64,000 nt of DNA, from NCBI GenBank assembly GCA_049325415.1, contig JBMOLL010000017.1, positions 1 to 64,000 on the forward strand, given 5' to 3'. Position numbers and translations under genes: made by a program. This DNA is from JBMOLL01 sp049325415 (GTDB lineage: Bacteria; Bacteroidota; Bacteroidia; Bacteroidales; GCA-2748055). Below the pieces are notes generated by a model. It did not search any database and was not told the origin of the DNA. It was given only the letters and a program-made list of their open reading frames with translations. Shown piece by piece: positions 55,161-64,000 of this stretch; position 1 is the stretch's first letter; each line of letters starts with the position of its first letter.

Positions 55161-55952
55161 TTAACGTTTTGAACAAATGATCTGGTTTGAATATTTAAGG
55201 TTTATTTTATCATAGGTATTCCATCCATATTCCGGAAGACCCTGTTTATAAAGCAGGAGTAACTTCTCCAGCTTCTCCCGGTATCCTTCCATCGGGCCGA
55301 GGATAATCTGGTGAGCACCGACCCTGGGGATCAGCTCCCAGTCGCCCGATCTGTTCAGATAGATCTGTACGATCTGGTTCTTCCAGAAACTCTTCTTCCC
55401 GATATAGTCTGCAAAATCAACAATATCGAACAGGGCCGGATACATCTTTTTCTCCTCCTCGCTGAAACTGCCAATATTTCCTCTTTTCAGAAGATCGGCC
55501 GGAAAATCGATATCGCCTGTGGCGAGCAGTAGCATCGGTGAGAATCCGGGCGTTACCGGCATCACGGCACCTTCCCTGTCGATATAAAACCCCGACGAAC
55601 CATTGGGCATGACCCGGACCACCGGCTGGCGCTGTTCGATCCTTACCCCCAGGGTTCCGGAAACAGTTCCGTACACGTCGGCACTTTTAATGAAAGGGTT
55701 TTCGCTGATGGCTGTTTCTATCGCATTCATATCGATCTCATCCATGGCTTTCCCTATCAGTCCCGGCGCCTTTCGGCTGATCATCCGGTTCACCCCCGCT
55801 TTGGTAATAAAACCAAGGTCAGAGCTGTCGGCAAGGATCACCTCCACGCGACTGCAGATCACAGCCTGCTCGCGGGAGGAGACGAAGCCCATCATCACGA
55901 AGAACCAGGCGATGATCAGTACCCATAATATGATGCGGACCACTTTTTTCAC
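55161..55952 (-). CDS. ftsQ: Cell division protein FtsQ
   Basis: This bitopic divisome scaffold has 263 residues. One membrane helix spans about 5-25 (VRIILWVLIIAWFFVMMGF). A POTRA-like part follows (RVEVILADSSDLGFITKAGV, IETAISENPFIKSADVYGTV, VRIEQRQPVVRV), then the beta domain (LIPRVGAHQIILGPMEGYREK). The start is a GTG at 55952 that overlaps the murC stop (GTGA), four bases. FtsQ in Bacteroidota is divergent, so assignment rests on POTRA motifs and position between murC and ftsA. Confidence 0.92.
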   Translation of the reverse strand: MKKVVRIILWVLIIAWFFVMMGFVSSREQAVICSRVEVILADSSDLGFITKAGVNRMISRKAPGLIGKAMDEIDMNAIETAISENPFIKSADVYGTVSGTLGVRIEQRQPVVRVMPNGSSGFYIDREGAVMPVTPGFSPMLLLATGDIDFPADLLKRGNIGSFSEEEKKMYPALFDIVDFADYIGKKSFWKNQIVQIYLNRSGDWELIPRVGAHQIILGPMEGYREKLEKLLLLYKQGLPEYGWNTYDKINLKYSNQIICSKR

Positions 55953-57322
55953 CTTTTCTCCATATAGTTTTTAAACGGTTCGACAAACTTGTCAATATCC
56001 CCGGCGCCCATGGTAAGAAGCACTTCGGGTTTCAGTTCCTTCACCTTATTCAACAACCTGTCTTTTGTAACCATCTGTTTGTTTTCCAGGGCAACCTGGT
56101 TCAATATCATTTCTGAGGATACTCCTTTGATCGGCTCTTCCCTCGCAGGATAAATATCCAGGAGCAGCAGTTCGTCGAGCAAACCGAGACTGGTGGCAAA
56201 ACCTCCGGCAAAATCCCTCGTACGCGTGTACAGGTGAGGCTGGAAGATACCCGTGAGCCGCTTACCGGGAAAAGCCTCTCTCACGGAGGTAATGAAAGCT
56301 CTCAGCTCTTCGGGATGATGGGCATAATCGTCGATATAAACCGCATCGGGCCTGTCGACATGAATATCAAAGCGGCGCCTGACCCCTTTGAAGGATTCGA
56401 TGGCCGTGGCAATCACCTGTCCGGGCACACCAAGCTGGTCGGCAACGGCAATGGCTGCAATGGCGTTTTCCACATTCAGCCTTCCGTAAAGGTTCAGGGT
56501 AAGGCCTTCAATGATGTTTGACGGGGTGGAAACCGAAAAACGGAACCCGCGCGGCAGACGTTCGATGGAACTGGCATAGTAGTTCGCCCCCGGGTCGCTG
56601 AGCGAGTAGGTATATACCTCGAGATGATCGGGGATATGAGCCTGCAGCCCGGATTTGATGATCAGGCGGCCCTTGTCGTGGATCTGACTGATAAATGCCT
56701 CAAAGCCCTTTTTCAGATTCTCGTGGGAATGGTAGATATCCAGGTGATCGGCATCCATGGAAGTCACCACGGCAACCTGCGGAAAAAGCGTCAGGAAGGA
56801 ACGGTCGAATTCATCGGCTTCGGCAATGATATACCGGGAAGCCGGATCAATGATCAGGTTACTCTTCAGGTTCTTGCTGATCCCTCCCAGAAAAGCATTA
56901 CAGCCAATAGCCGACCTGGAAACGATATGCGCGATCATGGTGGAAACGGATGTTTTCCCGTGCGTACCGGCCACCGCTACACCATATCCGGCATTAAAAA
57001 CTTCTCCCAGGGCTGCGGAACGCTTGATCACCCTGAACCCGCGGTTTCGGAAATATGCCAGTTCGTGATGGTCCTCGGGAACCGCGGGAGTATAGATGAC
57101 CAGGGTCCGTTCCGGGTTCCGGAAGGCCGCCGGGATCATGGCCGTTTTATCCTGGAAATGAATAGCAATCCCCTCCTCGCCAAGTTCATCGGTCAGCAGG
57201 GTGGGCTGACGGTCATAGCCCGCCACATTTTTTCCCTGACTGGCGAAATAGCGGGCCAGGGCGCTCATGCCGATGCCGCCGATGCCGATAAAATAAACGC
57301 TATCAAGGTTATTCCAGATCAT
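55949..57322 (-). CDS. murC: UDP-N-acetylmuramate--L-alanine ligase
   Basis: The enzyme adds L-Ala to UDP-MurNAc with ATP. It has 457 residues. The N-terminal Rossmann part reads FIGIGGIGMSALARYFASQG. The ATP loop GTHGKTS is at 119-125, followed by EADEFDRSFL and DYAHHPEELRAFI, with FQPHLYTRT near the C-terminus. The start overlaps the murG stop by four bases, and ftsQ overlaps its stop. No ddl gene lies between murC and ftsQ, as also in other Bacteroidota I recall. Confidence 0.97.
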   Translation of the reverse strand: MIWNNLDSVYFIGIGGIGMSALARYFASQGKNVAGYDRQPTLLTDELGEEGIAIHFQDKTAMIPAAFRNPERTLVIYTPAVPEDHHELAYFRNRGFRVIKRSAALGEVFNAGYGVAVAGTHGKTSVSTMIAHIVSRSAIGCNAFLGGISKNLKSNLIIDPASRYIIAEADEFDRSFLTLFPQVAVVTSMDADHLDIYHSHENLKKGFEAFISQIHDKGRLIIKSGLQAHIPDHLEVYTYSLSDPGANYYASSIERLPRGFRFSVSTPSNIIEGLTLNLYGRLNVENAIAAIAVADQLGVPGQVIATAIESFKGVRRRFDIHVDRPDAVYIDDYAHHPEELRAFITSVREAFPGKRLTGIFQPHLYTRTRDFAGGFATSLGLLDELLLLDIYPAREEPIKGVSSEMILNQVALENKQMVTKDRLLNKVKELKPEVLLTMGAGDIDKFVEPFKNYMEKR

Positions 57323-58416
57323 ATCCCTATCAGTTTCAGTATTTCATTTGCAATCCTGTCTGCCGAATCAACAATGGCAAGTTTTTTAATCTCCCCGGAA
57401 AGCTTTGTCTTCCTTTCTTCATCAAAAGCCAGCTCCATAATTGCCGGGACCAGTGCCTGCGGTGCCGCCTGATCACTGATCATCAGTGCCGCCCCTTTTT
57501 CAGCAAGAGCGAGGGCGTTCCGGGTCTGATGATCCTCGGCCACATTGGGTGAGGGAACCAGGATCACCGGTTTGCCAACCAGGCATAATTCGGAAATTGT
57601 TCCTGCACCGGCCCTGGATACAATAACATCGGCTGAGCCATAGGCATGCTCCATTCGCGAGATGAAGGGCAGAACACGGATATTCTTCAGTCCGCTGGCC
57701 TTAACCCTCTCCTCAGCCTCCTGGAAATAGTACCGTCCGGTCTGCCAGAGCAACTGGATATTCTTTTGGGCAAAAGCCTCGAGTCCGTCCATCATGGCCC
57801 GGTTCAGGGTTCTTGCGCCCAGGCTGCCCCCGATGATGAGGACCACCGGCGCATCCCTGTCAAGTCCGAATTGCTCCAGGTGACGGGCACGGCTATCCGG
57901 ACTCCCAAAAAGGTGCTGCCTTACCGGGTTTCCTGTCAGAACCACTTTCTGCGCCGGGAAATAACGTTCCATGCCTTCATAGGCCACGCAGATGGCCGAT
58001 GCAGACCTGGCCAGGAGCCTGTTAGTTAGTCCGGCATAGGAATTCTGCTCCTGGATGACCAGCGGGATGCCTTTGCGCGAAGCCGCCCTGAGAATCGGGC
58101 CGCTGGCATATCCGCCCACACCTACTGCCACATCGGGACGGAAGGTGCGGATGATCCTGCGTGAGATCACCATGCTCCGCATGAGGTTCGACACAAAAAC
58201 AACATTTTTCCAGGTAAGCCTCCGCTGCAAACCGGATACCGGAAGCCCGATGATCCTGTACCCTGCCTCGGGAACCTTTTCCATTTCGAGCTTGCCCAGC
58301 GCTCCCACAAAAAGGATATGAAGCGAAGGATCCTTCTTTCGCAACGCATTCGCGATGGCAATGGCCGGGAAAACGTGTCCTCCCGTACCTCCTCCCCCGA
58401 TAATGACCCTATGCAT
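57319..58416 (-). CDS. murG: Undecaprenyl-PP-MurNAc-pentapeptide GlcNAc transferase
   Basis: The enzyme makes lipid II from lipid I and UDP-GlcNAc at the inner face of the membrane. It has 365 residues. The GGTGGH loop is at 9-14, with GVGGYASGPILRAA and LVIQEQNSYAGLTNRLLA. Its C-terminal half carries LIIGGSLGARTLNRA and SRAGAGTISELCLVGKPVILVPSP. The ATG at 58416 is chosen because the conserved N-terminus begins there. Upstream in-frame starts, including one at 58500, would overlap ftsW heavily. The overlap with ftsW is eight bases. Confidence 0.96.
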   Translation of the reverse strand: MHRVIIGGGGTGGHVFPAIAIANALRKKDPSLHILFVGALGKLEMEKVPEAGYRIIGLPVSGLQRRLTWKNVVFVSNLMRSMVISRRIIRTFRPDVAVGVGGYASGPILRAASRKGIPLVIQEQNSYAGLTNRLLARSASAICVAYEGMERYFPAQKVVLTGNPVRQHLFGSPDSRARHLEQFGLDRDAPVVLIIGGSLGARTLNRAMMDGLEAFAQKNIQLLWQTGRYYFQEAEERVKASGLKNIRVLPFISRMEHAYGSADVIVSRAGAGTISELCLVGKPVILVPSPNVAEDHQTRNALALAEKGAALMISDQAAPQALVPAIMELAFDEERKTKLSGEIKKLAIVDSADRIANEILKLIGI

Positions 58417-59593
58417 TTTGCTCTTCTCCATTTCCTTGCATTTCTTCAGTTTCCACTGCCGCGGCAACAGCTTCTTCTTCCTTGATCCCCCAGCTGACAC
58501 TCAGGATCATACCCAGGGCCAGGCTGGTAAATAGGATGGAAGATCCCCCCATACTTACCATCGGCAGGGTCTGCCCGGTGACCGGAACAAGTCCGACTGC
58601 TACTGCCATATTTATAAATGCCTGTATTACAAGCGTTAACGATAAACCAAAGACCAGAAAAGCCCCATAGGTGCTGCGACTTCGCCTGACAATCATGGCT
58701 GATCTGAAAAACAACCACAGGTAGAGGGCCACCATCAGGATCCCTCCGAAAAGCGATCCGTATTCCTCGATGATGATGGCATAAATAAAGTCGGAATAGG
58801 GATGCGGAAGAAGGTTTCGCTGCGTGCTGTTTCCTGCTCCTTTCCCGAACAGTCCGCCCCGTACAATGGCCACCTTGGCCTGATCGGCCTGGAAATTGTC
58901 GCCTTCACCGCTGACAAAGGCTTCGATCCTGTTCTTCCAGGTGGATATCCTGCCTTCCTTGTTCACTGCCGTTGCCAACAGTACAAAAAGTGCCAGCCCA
59001 ACAACACCGGCCCCTACAAGCATGGAAAGGTATTTCAACGGGATACGGCCCACAAACATCAGCAGAAAAACTATGGCAAAAACCATGGCTGCCGTGGAGA
59101 GGTTGGCGGGCAGGATCAGCAGGCAGACGACGGTCACTGCCGCAAAGATCTTCAGGAATACCCCCTTGAAATCGTCTATTTCATTTTGCTTCACCGAAAG
59201 GACCTTGGCCACAAACATGACCATCGTGACTTTGGCAAAGTCGGAGGGCTGGATCGTCAGGCCGGTTCCCGGGATCTGCAGCCAGCGGCTGGCATCGTTG
59301 ATCGACGACCCGAAGAACAGCGTGAAGACCAGCAGGGGTATGGTGATGATGAGCGCCGCAACGCTGAATTTGCTGAACAACTGGTAGGGGATCAGGTGGA
59401 TGAAGAAAATAACGATGAACCCGATCAGAGAAAATTTAAACTGGCGGGCGAGGTAATAAAAGGTATTTCCGGCCCTGACCTTGTAGGCCAGCGAACCGGT
59501 CGAACTGTAGACCGAAAGCAGGGAAACCACCACCAGAATGATGATGATCACCCAGATAATCCGGTCACCTTTCATGTACCTTGCTATCTTCAT
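58409..59593 (-). CDS. ftsW: Septal peptidoglycan polymerase FtsW
   Basis: This SEDS-family glycosyltransferase polymerises lipid II at the septum together with FtsI. It has 394 residues with about ten membrane helices. Motifs are LLSVYSSTGSLAYKV, PSDFAKVTMVMFVAKVLS, and the C-terminal VTGQTLPMVSMGGSSILFTSLALG. Short cytosolic ends include EEEAVAAAVETEEMQGNGEEQ. It starts 14 bases after the murD stop. RodA is the alternative, but the dcw position supports FtsW. Confidence 0.96.
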   Translation of the reverse strand: MKIARYMKGDRIIWVIIIILVVVSLLSVYSSTGSLAYKVRAGNTFYYLARQFKFSLIGFIVIFFIHLIPYQLFSKFSVAALIITIPLLVFTLFFGSSINDASRWLQIPGTGLTIQPSDFAKVTMVMFVAKVLSVKQNEIDDFKGVFLKIFAAVTVVCLLILPANLSTAAMVFAIVFLLMFVGRIPLKYLSMLVGAGVVGLALFVLLATAVNKEGRISTWKNRIEAFVSGEGDNFQADQAKVAIVRGGLFGKGAGNSTQRNLLPHPYSDFIYAIIIEEYGSLFGGILMVALYLWLFFRSAMIVRRSRSTYGAFLVFGLSLTLVIQAFINMAVAVGLVPVTGQTLPMVSMGGSSILFTSLALGMILSVSWGIKEEEAVAAAVETEEMQGNGEEQNA

Positions 59594-59607
59594 CCTTTAC
59601 TTCAATT

Positions 59608-60954
59608 TCAGAGTTCCCTTACTGCTGCTTTAAACTGGCGGCCGCGGTCCTCGTAATTTTCAAACAGATCGAAGCTGGCGCAGGCCGGGGAAAGAAGCAC
59701 TGAATCGCCGTTCTTTCCCAGGTAATAGGCCGTTTTCACCGCTTCGGGCATATTATCGGTTTCAATAATCGTTTCGATCCTCCCCTTAAAGGCCTCCACC
59801 AGGCGCGAATTGTCCTTTCCAAGGCAAACAAGAGCTTTGACCTTACCCTGAATCAGAGGATAGAGTTCGCTGTAGTCGTTACCTTTATCGATGCCCCCGG
59901 CAATCCAGATCACATTTCCGGTAACACTTTCCAGGGCGTACCAGGTAGAGTTCACATTGGTGGCCTTGGAGTCGTTTATAAACTGGATCCCGTGTACCTT
60001 CAGGGTTTGCTCGAGCCTGTGCTCAACCCCCTGGAAATCCATCAGGGCCTCACGAATCACTTCATTCCTGATCTTCAGTACATTACCGGCAATCCCGGCA
60101 GCCATGCTGTTGTAGGTGTTGTGACGGCCTTTAAGCGACAATTCCTCCACCGACATGGTAAAATCAACATCATCGAATTCGATATGCATGAAATTCCGCT
60201 GATCGACCCAGGCCACCTCGTCATTTTTCTTCCGGTAGGCGAAGGGCAGCTGCTGAGCCTTCGAAACGATCTTTTCCAGTTCCTTGATGGTGATCTCATC
60301 GTCGGAGCAAAACACAAAATATTCGTCTTCCGTGAGATTCTGTGTGATCCTGAACTTGGAATCCACGTAGTTCTGCAGATCATAGTCGTAGCGGTCGAGA
60401 TGATCCGGAGTTATATTTAGCAGAATCGCAATGTCGGCTTTGAATTCATACATTCCGTCGAGCTGGAAACTGCTGAGTTCAAGCACATAATAGTCGTAGT
60501 TCTCGGTGGCCACCTGGTAGGCGAAACTTTTACCGATATTTCCGGCCATTCCCACATTCAGACCGGCTTTGCGCAACATATGATGGATCAGTGAGGTTGT
60601 CGTGGTCTTGCCGTTGCTTCCCGTGACGCAGATCTTCCTGGCCTTGGTGTACCGGCCGGCAAATTCGATCTCGGAAATGATCCTGACCCCTTTCTTACGG
60701 AGCAGTTTCACGATGGGTGCACTTTCGGGGATTCCCGGACTCTTGATCACCTCATCGGCATTCAGGATCAGTCTTTCGGTGTGCCCGCCCGCCTCATAGA
60801 TTATTTTGTTCTCGTCGAGGATCTCCCGGTAGCGCGGCTTGATCTGGCCACTGTCTGAAACAAAGACATCAAAGCCCTGTTGCCTGGCCAGGATGGCTGA
60901 ACCGGTTCCGCTCTCCCCGGCTCCCAGAATGACGATGCGATCTCTTCTTTCCAT
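59608..60954 (-). CDS. murD: UDP-MurNAc-L-Ala--D-glutamate ligase
   Basis: The enzyme adds D-Glu to UDP-MurNAc-L-Ala. It has 448 residues. The N-terminal domain reads VILGAGESGTGSAILARQQG, and the ATP loop GSNGKTT is at 112-118. LLNITPDHLDRYD and GVEHRLEQTLKVHGIQFIND follow, with NVNSTWYALES and WIAGGIDKGNDYSEL, all MurD-typical. The C-terminus ends SPACASFDLFENYEDRGRQF. It is 26 bases after mraY. Confidence 0.97.
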   Translation of the reverse strand: MERRDRIVILGAGESGTGSAILARQQGFDVFVSDSGQIKPRYREILDENKIIYEAGGHTERLILNADEVIKSPGIPESAPIVKLLRKKGVRIISEIEFAGRYTKARKICVTGSNGKTTTTSLIHHMLRKAGLNVGMAGNIGKSFAYQVATENYDYYVLELSSFQLDGMYEFKADIAILLNITPDHLDRYDYDLQNYVDSKFRITQNLTEDEYFVFCSDDEITIKELEKIVSKAQQLPFAYRKKNDEVAWVDQRNFMHIEFDDVDFTMSVEELSLKGRHNTYNSMAAGIAGNVLKIRNEVIREALMDFQGVEHRLEQTLKVHGIQFINDSKATNVNSTWYALESVTGNVIWIAGGIDKGNDYSELYPLIQGKVKALVCLGKDNSRLVEAFKGRIETIIETDNMPEAVKTAYYLGKNGDSVLLSPACASFDLFENYEDRGRQFKAAVREL

Positions 60955-60980
60955 TTGTTGTTTAGGTTTGTCGGTTTTTT

Positions 60981-62231
60981 TTACCTGATTTTCAAGGTGA
61001 CCACAGAAATGACTGCCAGGAGGATGGCCACGATCCAGAACCTCGTTACAATCTTGGGTTCCGGATATCCTTTTTTCTGGTAATGATGGTGCAGCGGAGC
61101 CATCAGGAAAAGTCTCCGCCCTTCACCGTATTTTCGTTTCGTTCGCTTAAAATGTCCTACCTGAAGAACCACTGAAAGGTTTTCGGCCAGGTAGATGCCA
61201 CACAGGATCGGAATCAGCAGTTCTTTCCTGATCACGATCGCAAATACGGCAATGATCCCGCCCAGGGCCAGGCTTCCCGTATCACCCATGAAAACCTGGG
61301 CCGGGAAGGAATTGTACCAGAGAAAACCAATGGTTGCCCCTATGAAGGCACTTGCAAAGATCACGAGTTCACCCGTGTAGGGTATATGCATAATATTCAG
61401 GTAGTTTGAATAAATAGCATTACCTGTCAGGTAGGCCAGGATCCCCAGTGTGGTTACCATAATTGCTGCCGTGCCCGTTGCCAGTCCGTCGAGCCCATCC
61501 GTGAGGTTGGCACCGTTCGAAACGGAGGTGATAATAAAAATAACTACGAGTCCGAAGACAATCCAGACCAGGGTATCGGCATGTTTCCCGGCGAACCAGA
61601 CGAGCCAGCGGTAATTGAACTCGTTATTCTTTACAAAGGGGATCGTGGTCAGGTTATTTTTCTGGTCGTTTACCACATAGCTGTTTCCCCGCTCATCCTT
61701 GAGGATCTGCGACGGTTCGTAACTGGAGATATTATCTTCCGTTACCGGGATACGTTGCCTGATCACCACATCGTCGCTGAGCCAGAGGGTAAGGGCAACA
61801 ATGACCCCGAGACCGACCTGTCCGATGATCTTAAAGCGCCCCTGAAGTCCTTCCTTGTTCTTTTTGAAGACCTTGATATAGTCGTCGATAAAACCGATCA
61901 GCCCGAGCCAGACCGTAGTGATGATCATCAGGATGATATAGACATTCGACAGATCGGCGAAGAGAAGCACCGGGACAAGGATGGACGCCAGAATGATGAT
62001 GCCGCCCATGGTCGGTGTGCCCTGTTTGGAATACTGACCTTCGAGACCGAGATTCCTCACCGACTCCCCGATTTGCTTTTTCTGCAGGAAAATGATGATC
62101 CTTTTTCCGATAAGAAGGGAGATGAGCAGGGAGGTGATCACGCTCATTGCTGCACGGAACGAAATGTACTGGAACATCCCTGCACCGGGAATATCATACT
62201 GGTTAAGAAAGTTGAACAACCAATAGAACAT
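60981..62231 (-). CDS. mraY: Phospho-MurNAc-pentapeptide transferase
   Basis: This integral enzyme moves phospho-MurNAc-pentapeptide to undecaprenyl phosphate, making lipid I. It has 416 residues, longer than the about 360 of E. coli, because of an insert of about 50 residues (VIRQRIPVTEDNISSY to LTTIPFVKNN) that I recall as usual in Bacteroidota. Motifs are GTPTMGGIIIL, DDYIKVFKKNKEGLQG, NGANLTDGLDGLATG and MAPLHHHYQKKG. About ten helices are visible. It starts six bases after the murE stop. Confidence 0.97.
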   Translation of the reverse strand: MFYWLFNFLNQYDIPGAGMFQYISFRAAMSVITSLLISLLIGKRIIIFLQKKQIGESVRNLGLEGQYSKQGTPTMGGIIILASILVPVLLFADLSNVYIILMIITTVWLGLIGFIDDYIKVFKKNKEGLQGRFKIIGQVGLGVIVALTLWLSDDVVIRQRIPVTEDNISSYEPSQILKDERGNSYVVNDQKNNLTTIPFVKNNEFNYRWLVWFAGKHADTLVWIVFGLVVIFIITSVSNGANLTDGLDGLATGTAAIMVTTLGILAYLTGNAIYSNYLNIMHIPYTGELVIFASAFIGATIGFLWYNSFPAQVFMGDTGSLALGGIIAVFAIVIRKELLIPILCGIYLAENLSVVLQVGHFKRTKRKYGEGRRLFLMAPLHHHYQKKGYPEPKIVTRFWIVAILLAVISVVTLKIR

Positions 62232-62237
62232 AGGTCT

Positions 62238-63686
62238 TTATTTTAAATATTTTAGGACGACTTCCCTGTCGTCGAAATGATTTTTCACTCCTTTCACTTC
62301 CTGGTAGGTCTCATGCCCCTTACCGGCTACCAGGATCACATCGCCGGGCCGGGCCAGCAGGCAGGCTGTTTTGATCGCCTCTTCACGATTCACAACGGCG
62401 AGCACGCGGTTTTGCTGTTCCGGCGTAATTCCCGTCAGCATATCCTGCAGAATGGCCTCCGGGTCTTCATCCCGCGGATTATCGGAAGTTAGGATCACCT
62501 TCTGACTGTAAGTGGCGGCTATAGCTGCCATTTTCGGACGTTTGGTCTTATCCCGGTTACCCCCGGCTCCGACCACCGTAATAATAGCCGATCCCTCCTT
62601 CTTCAGCCCACTGATTGTTTCCAGTACATTCATTACGGCATCAGGTGTATGTGCATAATCGACCACGGCTGTGACCCCGCTGCTTCCCTGCAGGGTCTCA
62701 AAACGTCCCCTGACCGATCCCAGACCACTGAGCACTGCCTTCACCTGCTCCCGGTCCTGGCCTTCCATGACCGCAGCCCCGTAAACGGCCAGTACGTTAC
62801 TGACATTAAACCTTCCCGGCAGACGGGTCCAGAAGGTCTGACCTTCCAGTTCCATGCCCGTACCATCGATATGCTCCTCGATGATCCGTGCCCGGAATCC
62901 GGCCAGCGAACGGATGCTATAGCTTTCCTTCATGGCACGGCAGTTCTGCAGCATTACCATTCCGTTCTTATCATCGGCATTGGTGAGTGCAAAAGCCTCC
63001 GGCCCCAACTGATCGAAGAAACTTTTCTTGGCTTCCAGGTAATTCCTGAAGGTGGGATGATAATCAAGGTGGTCGTGGGTGAGGTTGGTAAAGATCCCGC
63101 CCCTGAAAAGCAGTGCGCCAATCCGGTGCTGTGCGGCCGCGTGCGATGAAACCTCCATAAAACAGTACCCGCAGCCGGCGTCGGCCATTTCCCGGAGCAG
63201 CCTGTTTAGCTGAAGGGGATCGGGTGTGGTATGAGTGGCCGGGATCACCTTATCCTCAATCCTGACCTCAACGGTCGATAACAATCCGGCTTTGTATCCC
63301 AGTCCGCGGTAAAGTTTGTAAAGCAAAGTGGCAATGGTGGTTTTGCCGTTGGTCCCGGTAACTCCGATCAGCTTAAGATCGTGGGAAGGATTTCCGTAAA
63401 ACTCGGCGGCAACGGCTGCCAGGGCGATCCTTGCATCGGCCACCCTGATCCAGGCGATCTGTTCACCGGCCTGTTCGGGGATCTCCTCACACACTACGGC
63501 AATGCAGCCGGCTGCAATGGCCGCAGGAATAAAGCGATGCCCGTCTACTGCGGTACCCCGGATAGCAATAAAAAGGCTGCCGGGTTCCGCCTGACGGTTA
63601 TCAATAACCACCGAACGGATCTCTTTCCCGGTATCACCGGTTACGGAGACCGTCTTCACATGCCGTATCAGTTTACTTAACTTCAT
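62238..63686 (-). CDS. murE: UDP-MurNAc-tripeptide synthetase, meso-diaminopimelate type
   Basis: The enzyme adds the third peptide residue in peptidoglycan precursor synthesis. It has 482 residues. ATP loop GTNGKTT is at 111-117, with ATHTTPDPLQLNRLL and EVSSHAAAQHRIGALLFRG. The C-terminal DNPR motif in LTSDNPRDEDPEAI marks meso-diaminopimelate specificity rather than lysine. KGHETYQEVKGVKNHFDDRE ends the family signature. The start overlaps the ftsI stop by four bases (ATGA). Confidence 0.97.
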   Translation of the reverse strand: MKLSKLIRHVKTVSVTGDTGKEIRSVVIDNRQAEPGSLFIAIRGTAVDGHRFIPAAIAAGCIAVVCEEIPEQAGEQIAWIRVADARIALAAVAAEFYGNPSHDLKLIGVTGTNGKTTIATLLYKLYRGLGYKAGLLSTVEVRIEDKVIPATHTTPDPLQLNRLLREMADAGCGYCFMEVSSHAAAQHRIGALLFRGGIFTNLTHDHLDYHPTFRNYLEAKKSFFDQLGPEAFALTNADDKNGMVMLQNCRAMKESYSIRSLAGFRARIIEEHIDGTGMELEGQTFWTRLPGRFNVSNVLAVYGAAVMEGQDREQVKAVLSGLGSVRGRFETLQGSSGVTAVVDYAHTPDAVMNVLETISGLKKEGSAIITVVGAGGNRDKTKRPKMAAIAATYSQKVILTSDNPRDEDPEAILQDMLTGITPEQQNRVLAVVNREEAIKTACLLARPGDVILVAGKGHETYQEVKGVKNHFDDREVVLKYLK

Positions 63687-64000
63687 CCTTCAGTTATGCT
63701 CATTTCAAGTCGCACTGTTTCCCCCCGCCTGATGGAGGTACCCGGTGCAATGGATTGTCTTCTTACCGTTCCCCTTCCGCTCACAATCACGCTGAGACCT
63801 GCATTTTCGAGCAGGTAAACAGCATCTTTCAGTCCCATTCCGGTAACATCGGGCACCAGCATCGAACTCACGCTGCGCATCCTCAGGTTCACTTTTTCCT
63901 CATCACTGCTGGTGGAGATCCAGTATGAATCTGCGTCGCCCTCGTTATAGGGTACATCAAGGTACCGGAGGGAAGCCACCGTCTCTTTCCGGTTCCCGCT
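63683..64000 (-). CDS. ftsI: FtsI (PBP3) C-terminus with PASTA domain, partial
   Basis: Only the last 105 or so codons are inside the window; the open frame runs past its right edge. The visible part ends in a PASTA domain (VPDVTGMGLKDAVYLLENAG, GRGTVRRQSIAPGTSIRRGE), as in SpoVD-type septal transpeptidases. The position before murE in the dcw order supports FtsI. The transpeptidase domain lies outside the window, so this is position plus PASTA evidence. Confidence 0.85.
   Translation of the reverse strand, partial: SGNRKETVASLRYLDVPYNEGDADSYWISTSSDEEKVNLRMRSVSSMLVPDVTGMGLKDAVYLLENAGLSVIVSGRGTVRRQSIAPGTSIRRGETVRLEMSITEG

Noticed and set aside
53789..55180. Long open frame on the plus strand opposite ftsA
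   Set aside because: The minus-strand frame is a full FtsA with all actin-fold motifs. The opposite frame is a composition shadow with no recognisable motif.
1..64000. Search for CRISPR arrays, tRNA or rRNA genes, insertion sequences and phage genes
   Set aside because: None was seen by reading: no repeat-spacer pattern, no transposase or integrase motif, and no obvious structured RNA gene. A tRNA scan would be needed for certainty.

Overview
The window looks like chromosomal DNA of a member of the Bacteroidota, probably a Bacteroidales/Marinilabiliales-type polysaccharide degrader; the exact genus cannot be read from the sequence. The evidence is SusC/SusD pairs, type IX secretion (T9SS) C-terminal sorting domains on three proteins, a membrane-bound triple-tyrosine/LuxR one-component regulator, lipoproteins of Bacteroidota-specific families (DUF4876, DUF6850, DUF4914), TAnnTTTG-type -7 promoter elements, and a division/cell-wall cluster ending in ftsQ-ftsA-ftsZ-yqeY. 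No rRNA, tRNA, CRISPR array, transposase or phage gene was seen. The right edge cuts ftsI; the left edge lies 44 bases before a susC start.

Layout. (1) 45-12510: a polysaccharide utilisation locus with susC, susD, a sensor-regulator, a GH30 lipoprotein and a T9SS-exported GH5 with CBM6-like modules. GH30 plus GH5 suggests a beta-glucan substrate. A 17-base motif is shared, with one mismatch, by the leaders of the regulator and of the GH30 gene, and its core recurs just before susC; this is the best candidate operator in the window. (2) 12610-17280: a beta-propeller lipoprotein, an HExxH protein paired with a CPBP membrane protease, a small five-cysteine protein and a DUF4197 lipoprotein. (3) 17394-25374: aspartate kinase, a Tat-signal aldo/keto reductase with a C-terminal Fn3-like domain, and two MacB/FtsX-type permeases with no ATPase nearby. 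(4) 25495-35746, minus strand: a T9SS-exported Ycf48/PKD/HYR protein, a strong terminator, then a tight four-gene set of TonB receptor, DUF4876 lipoprotein, DUF6850 barrel and SBBP-repeat T9SS protein. This is the strongest candidate for an undescribed outer-membrane system. (5) 36327-40478: a small carboxypeptidase-regulatory-domain protein, a DUF4914 protein with an HPr-kinase-like P-loop, and a divergent histone-H1-like Lys/Ala-rich protein. (6) 40577-51703: mfd, coaX, an outer-membrane protein, a TPR protein, lptC, a tiny membrane protein, a CorC/HlyC-type protein and a PpiD-like foldase, an envelope-biogenesis series. (7) 51890-64000, minus strand: the dcw cluster, transcribed ftsI-murE-mraY-murD-ftsW-murG-murC-ftsQ-ftsA-ftsZ-yqeY, with several start/stop overlaps.

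Working together: SusC/SusD would import glycans cut at the surface by the exported GH5 and the lipoprotein GH30, under control of the membrane-spanning regulator. The region-4 genes would form a second, separate outer-membrane uptake or display machine. Regions 6 and 7 are housekeeping genes for repair-coupled transcription, CoA, LPS export, outer-membrane folding, peptidoglycan precursors and septation. Most of the window is ordinary core genome; the unusual content is in regions 1, 4 and 5.
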